From the NCBI RefSeq assembly GCF_000745345.1, contig NZ_JQNR01000005.1, positions 3,658,001 to 3,722,000 of the forward strand: a DNA stretch of 64,000 nucleotides, in the 5' to 3' direction. This stretch comes from Actinacidiphila yeochonensis CN732. Its GTDB lineage: Bacteria > Actinomycetota > Actinomycetes > Streptomycetales > Streptomycetaceae. This document shows positions 7,767 to 15,093 of this stretch, in pieces; within the stretch, counting starts at the first letter, position 1, and each line of letters begins with the position of its first letter. The notes under the pieces were generated by a model. That model was not told the origin of the DNA. It did not search any database and saw only the letters and a list, made by a program, of their open reading frames with translations. A program made the translations under genes and the position numbers.

Positions 7767-10262
7767 TCACCGCGCCTGTTCGCCGACCTCCGTCGCCGGG
7801 CGGCGAGCCGCAGCCGTGTTGACGCAGGCCAGCGCCGACGGGAGGGCCTCCGCCGCCGAACCGTCCCAGCCGGTGACCGTCACGGTCGCGGACTCGCCGG
7901 GGAGCAGCGTCACCAGGCCGCGGTCGGCGCGCGCGTCGGGGTGGAGGCGGTCGGGCCGCAGGAGCAGGTCGCGCAGGAGCGAGTGCGCGGTGACGGTGAC
8001 CCGGGCGCCCCCGGCGGCCGGCTCCACCCGCGTGCTCATCTCCGGGACCGGGTAGGCGAACTCGTCGTCGCGCACCGCGAAGTGGGTCGCCCGCAGGCCG
8101 TCCGCGTCCACCACCAGGAACTCCCGCTCCGGAGCGGCCAGGCGGCCCACCCGCTCCGGCAGGTCGAGGAGGACGACGCTACGGGCGCCCGCCTCGAACG
8201 GCAGCTGGAGCTGCGCCAGTTCCGCCCCCGAGACGTCGAACCGGCGGACCAGCGCGGTGCCGTTCCAGGGCTCGGCGGCCTGGTTGACCAGGGCGGCCAC
8301 CAGGCGCCCGGCGCGCTCCTGCACGGTCACCAGCCGGTCGGCGTAGAGGCGTTTGAGTTCGTGGTAGAGCGGCTTCTCCCGCTCGTCGCCGTCGATCGCG
8401 GCCCAGGAGGTCACCGGCCAGCAGTCGTTGAGCTGCCAGACGATGGTGCCCGCGCAGCGCGGCCAGTGCGAGCGCCAGTGCTCGACGCCGGTGGCCACCG
8501 CGCGGGCCTGGTTGACCTGGGTGAGGTAGTGCCAGGTGTCGAAGTCCGCCGGCACCGGGAAGTGGTGGGCCAGGCCGCGCTCCAGCTTGCCGTTGCCGTC
8601 CTCGGCCTTCTGGTGGTGGAGCATGCCCGGAGAGTCGGGGGTCAGCGGCCGGTCCGTGACGGAGCGGACGACCGTCGCGTACGCCGGCGGGGCCTGCCAG
8701 CCGAACTCGGCGACGAACCGCGGCACGTCGTCGCGGTAGGCGGTGTAGTCCAGCCGGTTCCACACCTCCCACGAGTGGGCGGTGCCGTGGCCCGGGTCGT
8801 TGGGGTGCAGCTCGCGGGAGCCGGACCAGGGGCTGCCCGCCCAGTACGGCCGGGTGGGGTCGGTCTCGGCGACGACGCGGGGCAGCAGGTCCAGGTAGTA
8901 GCCCTCGCCCCAGGAGGCTCCGTCCAGCTCCGGCGCCCAGCCCCAGTCGCGGAAGCCCCACAGGTTCTCGTTGTTGCCGTTCCACAGCACCAGCGACGCG
9001 TGCGGCATGAGCCGCACCACGTTCTCCCGGGCCTCCGCCGCGACCTCCGAGCGCAGCGGCTCCTCCTCGGGGTAGGCGGCGCAGGCGAACAGGAAGTCCT
9101 GCCACACCATCAGCCCGAGCTCGTCGCAGACGTCGTAGAAGGCGGCGTCCTCGTAGATCCCGCCGCCCCACACCCGCACCAGGTCCACGCCCGCCGCCGC
9201 GGCCTGCTCCAGTCGGCGCCGGTAGCGGGCCGCGCCGATCCGCGACGGGAACACGTCGTCGGGAATCCAGTTCACCCCGCGCACGAACAGCCGTACCCCG
9301 TTGACCACCAGGGTGAAGGCGCTGCCGTGCTCGTCGGCGGCGGTGTCCAGCTCGACGGTGCGGAAGCCGACGCGCCGCTCCCACCGGTCGAGCGGGCCGT
9401 CGCCGCCGGCGAGTTCCACGGCGCACGCGTACAGGTGCTGCCCGCCGTGGCCGCGCGGCCACCACAGCTCGACGTCCGGCACCTCCACCTCGACCACGGC
9501 CGAGTCCGTGCCCGGCGGCAGCTCGGCCTCCGCGGTCCGGCCCGCCACGGCGACGGTCAGCCGCAACGGCCGCTCCCGCCCGCCCGCCGTCCGCTCCACC
9601 ACGACGTGCGCGCGCACCCGGCCGGTACCGCCGTCGCCGACGGTCACCTCCGGGCGGACCTCGGCGAGCCGCGCGGTGGACCACTCCTCCAACCTGACCT
9701 CGCGCCATATGCCGGCGGTCACCAGGGTCGGGCCCCAGTCCCAGCCGAACGAGCAGGCCATCTTCCGGACGAAGTTGAACGGTTCCGGGTACGCGTTCGG
9801 CCGCGGCCCGAGCGCCGCCCGCACCGCCTCGGCCTCCTCGTACGCGGAGGTGAACGCCACCGACAGCGGCACGCCGGCGGCGTCTGCCTGCCCGGTGACG
9901 TCGAACCGGTAGGCGCGGTGCATGTTGCGCGTCGTTCCCAGGACGGTGTCCCCGAGCCGGATCTCCGCCACCGTGTCCAGCCCGTCGAAGACCAGGTCGG
10001 CCCGTTCGTGCCCGCCGCTCGGTGCGGGAAGCTCCGTGTCGTAGCGCCAGTCGGCGCGGCCGACCCAGGCGACCCGCGTCTCGTTGCGGTCCAGGAACGG
10101 GTCCGGGATCAGCCCGGCGGCCAGCAGGTCGGTGTGCACGCAGCCCGGCACCGTCGCGGGCACGCCCGGCCCGGCCAGCGCCTCCGGCGCCTGCGGCGGG
10201 CGGGTCCTTGAGGCGTCGAGGTGCAGGGTCCAGCTGCGGGTGAGCGGGGTGCTGGCCTTCAT
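7767..10262 (-). CDS. GH2 beta-mannosidase
   Basis: This 831-aa glycoside hydrolase family 2 enzyme removes terminal beta-mannosyl residues. ATG 10262 is chosen because GGAG stands 5 nt upstream on the minus strand and the family start WTLHLDA follows; the open frame runs further but without a ribosome site. Order: N-terminal jelly roll (TVPGCVHTDLL ... GLDTVAEI), Ig-like domain, then a TIM barrel with NWIPDDVFP. The acid/base Glu is in LWNGNNENLWG (about residue 420) and the nucleophile Glu in FVAEFGWQAPP (about 520). The WN-G-NNEN motif marks mannosidases rather than galactosidases. There is no signal peptide, so action is presumably cytoplasmic. It stands alone on this strand, with a terminator behind it. 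Confidence 0.93.
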   Translation of the reverse strand: MKASTPLTRSWTLHLDASRTRPPQAPEALAGPGVPATVPGCVHTDLLAAGLIPDPFLDRNETRVAWVGRADWRYDTELPAPSGGHERADLVFDGLDTVAEIRLGDTVLGTTRNMHRAYRFDVTGQADAAGVPLSVAFTSAYEEAEAVRAALGPRPNAYPEPFNFVRKMACSFGWDWGPTLVTAGIWREVRLEEWSTARLAEVRPEVTVGDGGTGRVRAHVVVERTAGGRERPLRLTVAVAGRTAEAELPPGTDSAVVEVEVPDVELWWPRGHGGQHLYACAVELAGGDGPLDRWERRVGFRTVELDTAADEHGSAFTLVVNGVRLFVRGVNWIPDDVFPSRIGAARYRRRLEQAAAAGVDLVRVWGGGIYEDAAFYDVCDELGLMVWQDFLFACAAYPEEEPLRSEVAAEARENVVRLMPHASLVLWNGNNENLWGFRDWGWAPELDGASWGEGYYLDLLPRVVAETDPTRPYWAGSPWSGSRELHPNDPGHGTAHSWEVWNRLDYTAYRDDVPRFVAEFGWQAPPAYATVVRSVTDRPLTPDSPGMLHHQKAEDGNGKLERGLAHHFPVPADFDTWHYLTQVNQARAVATGVEHWRSHWPRCAGTIVWQLNDCWPVTSWAAIDGDEREKPLYHELKRLYADRLVTVQERAGRLVAALVNQAAEPWNGTALVRRFDVSGAELAQLQLPFEAGARSVVLLDLPERVGRLAAPEREFLVVDADGLRATHFAVRDDEFAYPVPEMSTRVEPAAGGARVTVTAHSLLRDLLLRPDRLHPDARADRGLVTLLPGESATVTVTGWDGSAAEALPSALACVNTAAARRPATEVGEQAR

Positions 10263-10572
10263 ACGGTCTCCGTAGGTCATGAGGTGGCCGGCCCGGACGG
10301 GCGCGGCGGTGCGGACGGACGCGAGAGGTGCGGCGGGTCCAGCGCTCCGGCGGACCGCGGCGGGGGCGGGCACGACGGGAGGTGGCGCCGACCCGCGGGA
10401 GCCTCCGCGCTGATGGCCGATGCCGTCCGGGGAGCGGTGCCGCGGCTCCCGGCGATCATGTTCGTGTCGGCCATGCGTCCCAGTATGAGGAGCCACGCCG
10501 CAGGTGTGACCGGGCCGTTGGCGGTCTTGCGCGGCCTCCTCCACGCCGGGTCGGGACCCCGTCCGCCGACGG

Positions 10573-10586
10573 GTGACGCGCGTCAC
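10573..10586. promoter_or_regulatory. Candidate Crp site
   Basis: GTG-N6-GTCAC fits the reported Streptomyces Crp consensus GTG-N6-GNCAC exactly, and TGACGCGCGTCA inside it is a perfect palindrome. It lies 78 bp before the AhpD-like gene. The remainder of the 400-bp gap between 10263 and 10663 shows nothing else clear. Confidence 0.5.
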
Positions 10587-10663
10587 ATCCGCGCCGTGTC
10601 ACACCGCGCCGGGCTACGGGGTCATACCCGTACAGGCACGGATACGGCAGAGGAGCCTCAGCC

Positions 10664-11137
10664 ATGGACGCTCGTTTGAACTTCGTCGGTGACAAGAACA
10701 CCGCCACCGTCGTCAAGCACTTCGTCGCCGCCAACGCGGCGATCACGGCATCGGGACTGCCCGAGGCGACGCAGGAGCTGGTGAAGATCCGCGCCAGCCA
10801 GATCAACGGCTGCGGCTTCTGCCTCGACATGCACACCAAGGACGCCGCGGCGGCCGGGGAGACCCCCTTGCGCCTCAACCTGGTCGCCGCCTGGCGGGAG
10901 GCCACCGTCTTCACCGAGGCCGAGCGCGCCGCCCTGGAGCTGGCCGAACAGGGCACCCGCATCGCCGACGCGGCCGGCGGCGTCACGGACGAGGCGTGGG
11001 CGAACGCCGCCAAGCACTACGACGAGGGGCAGCTCGCCGGACTGGTCTCCCTCATCGGGATCATCAACGCGTTCAACCGCATGAACGTGATCACCCGCCA
11101 GCCCGCCGGCAGCTACCAGCCGGGCCGGTTCGCCTGA
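10664..11137 (+). CDS. AhpD-like / carboxymuconolactone decarboxylase family protein
   Basis: This is a 157-aa member of the AhpD/CMD fold. The alkylhydroperoxidase motif E-x(n)-KIRASQINGCGFCLDMH is present, with the redox pair CGFC at about residues 47-50 and the downstream His. Family members reduce peroxides by a thiol relay, so a peroxidase or disulfide-exchange role is likely but the partner is unknown. A GAGGAG site 9 nt before the ATG fixes the start. It is monocistronic, with a strong terminator after it and a Crp-like site before it. Confidence 0.92.
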   Translation: MDARLNFVGDKNTATVVKHFVAANAAITASGLPEATQELVKIRASQINGCGFCLDMHTKDAAAAGETPLRLNLVAAWREATVFTEAERAALELAEQGTRIADAAGGVTDEAWANAAKHYDEGQLAGLVSLIGIINAFNRMNVITRQPAGSYQPGRFA

Positions 11138-11156
11138 CCGACAGGCCCCGGACCGG

Positions 11157-11197
11157 CCGTACCCGGGTGGAGAGGAGGGGGCCCCACCCGGGTACGG
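11157..11197. terminator. Bidirectional hairpin between convergent genes
   Basis: Perfect 14-bp arms (11157-11170 and 11184-11197) enclose a 13-nt purine-rich loop. The hairpin serves the AhpD-like gene and possibly the FAD oxidoreductase gene on the other strand. Confidence 0.8.
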
Positions 11198-11283
11198 GGC
11201 CGGCTCCGGGCCACGGCCGCGACAGCGCGGGTCGGAGAGGGACGTCAGGGAAGCGTCGCCGCACCGTACCGGGCCGCGACGGC

Positions 11284-12879
11284 TCAGCGGTCGCGGTGGG
11301 ACCAGCGGACGGCGGTGCGGACGAGGCCGCCGCGCAGCGCGGCGCGGGCGGCGTTGGCCCCGGGGGCGCCGTGCACGCCGCCGCCGGGGTGGGCGGAGGC
11401 GGAGGCGAGGTAGAGGCCGGCGACGGGGGTCTCGGGGCGGCCCAGGCCGGGGGTGGGGCGGAAGAACAGCTGCTGGTGGAGGGCGGTGGTGCCGCCGTTG
11501 ATCGCGCCGCCGGCGAGGTTCGCGTCCTTCGCCTCCAGGGTGGTCGGCGCCAGGATGCGGCGGCCGCGCACCAGCGCGCGGAAACCGGGGGCGTACCGCT
11601 CGATCCGGGCCTCCAGCCGGTCGGCCATGACCTGCTGCTCGTGCGGGTCCCAGCTGCCGGTGAGCCCGTCCGGGCCCGCGTCGCCCCTGGTCTCCTGCGG
11701 TACGTGCGTGTAGGCCCACGCCGACTCGGTGCCGGCGGGGGAGCGGCTGGGGTCGGCGGTGGTCATCTGGCCGAGGAGCGCGAACGGGCGGTCGGGCACG
11801 TGCCGGGTGGCGAGCTGCGCGGCGAACCGGGTGAGGTCGTCCACGCTGTCGGCCAGGTGGACGGTGCCGGCCGAGGCCGCCGGTTCGGCCGTCCACGGCA
11901 CCGGGCCGTCCAGCGCCCAGTCGACCTTGAACGTGGAGAAGTCCCACTGGAAGCCGCGCCGCAGGTCGGCCAGGAGCCGGCCGGGAAGGTGCTCGGCGCC
12001 CACCAGCCGGGTGAAGAGGTCGGGCGCGGACACGTCGGCGAGGACGGCCCGGCGCGCCGGCACCTCCTCACCGCGGGCCGTACGCACCCCGACCGCGCGC
12101 CCGCCGCGCACCACGACCTCGGTCACCGCCTGCCCGCACCGGACCGCGCCGCCCAGGCGTTCGAGCCGCCGCGTCAGGGCGCCCGACAGCGACGACGCGC
12201 CGCCGACCGGCACCGGGAACCCGTGCGCCTGGGCGAGCATGGACATCACCCAGCCGAAGCCGCCGCCGACGGCCGACTCCGGCGAAAGGTCGGCGTGCAG
12301 CGCGTTCCCCGCCAGCAGCAGCCGGCCGCCCTCCCCGGCGAACCGCTCCTCGCCCAGCCGCCGGGCCGGCAGCAGCAGGTCGCGCACCAGCCGCAGTCCG
12401 CCGCCCGCCCGCAGCCGGGCGGCCAGCCGCAGCCCGGCCCGGACCGGCGGGACGGGCGAGAACAGGCAGCCCAGCAGTTCGGCGCCGACGCCGTCCCACG
12501 TCTCGCACAGCTCCCGCCAGGCCGCGCCGTCGCCGTCCCCGAAACCCTCCAGGTTCTCCTCGGTCCGCGCGCGGTCCCGGTCCAGCACCACGCACCGGCC
12601 GTCGGGCAGCGGGTGGGCCAGCACGGCCGGCGCGTGGCTCCAGCGCAGGCCCTCGCGGTCCAGCCGCAGGTCCGCCAGGACGGGGGAGGCGGCGGCCAGC
12701 GGGTAGAACGCGCTGAACACGTCGCTGACGAACGCCGGGTCCACCCCGTGGTCGCTGCGGACGGCACCGCCCGGATCGCCCTGCTCCTCCAGCACCTCCA
12801 CCCGCCAGCCGGCGTCGGCGAGGATGTTCGCCGCCACCAGGCCGTTCGGGCCCGAGCCGATGACCACGGCGTCCGTCAT
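11284..12879 (-). CDS. Phytoene-desaturase-like FAD-dependent oxidoreductase
   Basis: This is a 531-aa flavoprotein. The N-terminal Rossmann motif VIGSGPNGLVAANILADAG is followed by the acidic VEVLEEQ that binds FAD ribose and by DPGGAVRS. The C-terminal FAD-binding segment reads VAGLYLASASAHPGGGVHGAPGANAA, typical of the CrtI/phytoene desaturase and NAD(P)/FAD oxidoreductase group. No carotenoid genes are near, so the substrate is unknown. Its ATG lies inside the stop of the upstream SRPBCC gene (ATGA, 4-bp overlap), so the two are translationally coupled. Confidence 0.9.
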   Translation of the reverse strand: MTDAVVIGSGPNGLVAANILADAGWRVEVLEEQGDPGGAVRSDHGVDPAFVSDVFSAFYPLAAASPVLADLRLDREGLRWSHAPAVLAHPLPDGRCVVLDRDRARTEENLEGFGDGDGAAWRELCETWDGVGAELLGCLFSPVPPVRAGLRLAARLRAGGGLRLVRDLLLPARRLGEERFAGEGGRLLLAGNALHADLSPESAVGGGFGWVMSMLAQAHGFPVPVGGASSLSGALTRRLERLGGAVRCGQAVTEVVVRGGRAVGVRTARGEEVPARRAVLADVSAPDLFTRLVGAEHLPGRLLADLRRGFQWDFSTFKVDWALDGPVPWTAEPAASAGTVHLADSVDDLTRFAAQLATRHVPDRPFALLGQMTTADPSRSPAGTESAWAYTHVPQETRGDAGPDGLTGSWDPHEQQVMADRLEARIERYAPGFRALVRGRRILAPTTLEAKDANLAGGAINGGTTALHQQLFFRPTPGLGRPETPVAGLYLASASAHPGGGVHGAPGANAARAALRGGLVRTAVRWSHRDR

Positions 12880-13379
12880 GAGCGCTCCTCCTCGGCCGTC
12901 CGGCGCCCCACGGCCTCAGGGCTCCGGCCGGGGCGGCGCGGGGGCGCGGACTCCTCGGCCACGGCGGCCAGCCGGCCGAGCATCGTGCGGTGCCTGAGCT
13001 GGATGAAGGAGTCGAGGACGAAGTTGTGCAGGGTCCCCGCGGTGCCGCGCAGCGGGTGCTCGTCGAGGACGGCGAGGCACTCGTGCTCGCCCCACGAGCG
13101 CAGCTCGACGGCGATCCGGGCGGTGCCGAGCGGGCCGCTGTCCGCCTCCAGCTCGATCGCCTCGGCGGGCTGCGAGCGCCGCACCACCGTCCGGCCGTGC
13201 CCCCGCCACGGCCCGAACCGCACCTCGTACCGGAGGTCCGCGCCCACCGCCGGCCACTCCCCCCGGCCCACGCTGGAGTCGAAGACCCCCACGACCCAGT
13301 CGCTGTAGCGGTCGGGGTCGGCGAGCACCGCCCACACCTGGTCGGGATTCCGCCCGATGAGCTGGTGACGTACGGCCAT
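12876..13379 (-). CDS. SRPBCC (START-like) family protein
   Basis: This 167-aa protein starts with the family signature (HQLIGRNPDQVWAVLADPDRYSDWV). A helix-grip fold is predicted, with a hydrophobic ligand cavity. The last 20 residues are polar and probably disordered. It is first in a two-gene operon with the FAD oxidoreductase. The pairing suggests that it binds or modifies the same hydrophobic substrate, but this is inference. The start has only a modest ribosome binding site. Confidence 0.9.
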   Translation of the reverse strand: MAVRHQLIGRNPDQVWAVLADPDRYSDWVVGVFDSSVGRGEWPAVGADLRYEVRFGPWRGHGRTVVRRSQPAEAIELEADSGPLGTARIAVELRSWGEHECLAVLDEHPLRGTAGTLHNFVLDSFIQLRHRTMLGRLAAVAEESAPPRRPGRSPEAVGRRTAEEERS

Positions 13380-13927
13380 CGCTCCTCCGGTCGCCGAACC
13401 CCGGGCCGCCGCACCCGCTGTCCGTTACAGCGTAAGGAGGCATGCCCCGCCCCGCCTGTCGGCGGCCGCGGGCGGACCCGGCGCGGGCGGTGAAGCGGTG
13501 CGGTCCGTGCCGGGACGGACGGTACGGGCCAGGTCATCCGCGCAGGTGGGACGGCGTCTCGGTGGACGGCCACGCGGCCCCCTGGGCGGTCCCGGCGGGG
13601 GCCGGCGCGGCGTCCGGGCCCCCATCACCACCACGGAGCGGAGCGGAGTGGACCGGGCCCGCCGCCGACCGCCGTGTTCGACGAGGCCCGCGTGGGCCGC
13701 GCGAGAACCCGCGCCCGCCGTCGCGGAGCACCTCCGGCAGACTCGCCGGACGGGCACGGGTGGCGGGCTTGAGCTGCCGGCGCCGCCGGCCCCGCGGCGC
13801 GCGCCGGCGACGGGGAACGCGCGTCTCGCGGGGCTCTCCACCCCGGTGGGCCCGGTGGCCAGGTGGCCCGCCCGACGGCAGGGACACCGTGGGGCCGTGC
13901 GGCCGTCGGATCAGCGGCCTGCCGTGC
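13380..13927. other. 548-bp intergenic with two overlapping palindromes
   Basis: At 13425-13435, about 45 bp upstream of the SRPBCC start, TTAC-AGC-GTAA forms a palindrome. It overlaps a second one read on the minus strand, GCTGT-AACGG-ACAGC. This is a possible operator for the two-gene operon. The remaining sequence (13445-13927) is GC-rich with no credible gene on either strand. Confidence 0.4.
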
Positions 13928-14863
13928 TCAACTCCCCCAGCCCGTCTCGGAGTACGGTTCGCCCGCCGCGATGCAGGCGAGGGCGGCGCGGGTGTAGGGG
14001 ACGAGGTCGCCGGGGAGGGCGTCCCGCGGCCAGAACCGCCAGGCGGTGCAGCGGTCGGGCTCCAGGACGCGCGGGGTGCCGCTCCAGCGGGTGGGCGCGA
14101 AGAAGAACTGGAGGCGCGGGCGGGAACCGCCCGGGTCGAGCACGTGGGCGGTGTGGACCAGGCGGAGGTCCGCCGGGTCGATGCGCAGCCCGGCCTCCTC
14201 GGCCGCCTCGCGGGCCACGCAGGCGCGCACCGACTCCGACTCGCAGTGCCCGCCCAGGGCGTGCCAGGTGGACGGGGCGAAGTCGCAGGACGGGTGGCGC
14301 AGGCCCAGCAGTACCGCGCCGTCCCGTTCGAGGTGGAGGTGGCCGCCGACGACGCTGGGCACGGCACCGCTGCCGGACGGGCGCGGCGGGCGCGGGGGGT
14401 GCGGCACGGTGGGGACGGAACCGGGCCCCGGTGCCGCGGGAAGTACCGGACGGGTCCGCTCGTACTGTGCGAGGCACTCGCGGGAACCGGGGGCCATCGA
14501 CAGGTACGGCAGCGTCGCCGCGTCGAAGAAGTGGAACATGATGCCCTCGGTGACGTGCAGCGCCGACGGGTCGCCGTCCCAGAAGCCGGTGAAGGTGCGC
14601 ACCAGGCCGTGCTGGCCGGGCCCGGTGGCGAACGGGACCAGCCCGGGCACCACCAGGCCCGCCTCTTCCAGGAGTTCGCGGGCGATCGTCTGCTCCGGCT
14701 CCTCCCCGGGCTCGATCCCGCCCCCGGGCAGCGCCCACACCCCCGGCTGCCAGATGTCCTTGTTGGCGTCGCGCAGGTGCAGCAGGTACTGGCCGCGGGA
14801 GTTGACCAGCAGGGCGTCGACCGCGGTGACGGAGTCGCTGCGGGCGGGCGGTTCGGACGTCAA
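13928..14863 (-). CDS. Tandem two-domain Nudix hydrolase
   Basis: This 311-aa protein has two complete Nudix boxes. The first is at about residues 48-70 (GGIEPGE ... RELLEEAGL) and the second at about 207-229 (GGHCESE ... REAAEEAGL). Both keep every metal-binding position of G-x5-E-x7-RE-U-x-EE-x-G-U. A Pro-rich linker (about 140-165, PHPPRPPRPSG) joins them. Nudix enzymes hydrolyse nucleoside diphosphates linked to another group; the substrate here is unknown. Most Streptomyces Nudix proteins have one domain of about 150 aa, so this is a fusion or duplication. It is monocistronic. Confidence 0.92.
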   Translation of the reverse strand: MTSEPPARSDSVTAVDALLVNSRGQYLLHLRDANKDIWQPGVWALPGGGIEPGEEPEQTIARELLEEAGLVVPGLVPFATGPGQHGLVRTFTGFWDGDPSALHVTEGIMFHFFDAATLPYLSMAPGSRECLAQYERTRPVLPAAPGPGSVPTVPHPPRPPRPSGSGAVPSVVGGHLHLERDGAVLLGLRHPSCDFAPSTWHALGGHCESESVRACVAREAAEEAGLRIDPADLRLVHTAHVLDPGGSRPRLQFFFAPTRWSGTPRVLEPDRCTAWRFWPRDALPGDLVPYTRAALACIAAGEPYSETGWGS

Positions 14864-15093
14864 GGCCCCTCCAGGGACGGACGGTGCTGGGGTTGCTGAC
14901 GGTCAGGGCGCGGACTCCGCGCCGGAGTCGATCTGTTGCCGACGGTAGCCGGTTCCGAGCGCCCGGGCCCCGCGAACCCCGTTCCCGGGGCCGCGCGGTC
15001 CGGCACATGACCCTGAACGTCGCTGTCCTCCGCGTCAGTTGGCGAAGGACGCCGCCGTCAGCTCCACGGGACCGGCGGACAGGTCGACCTGGG

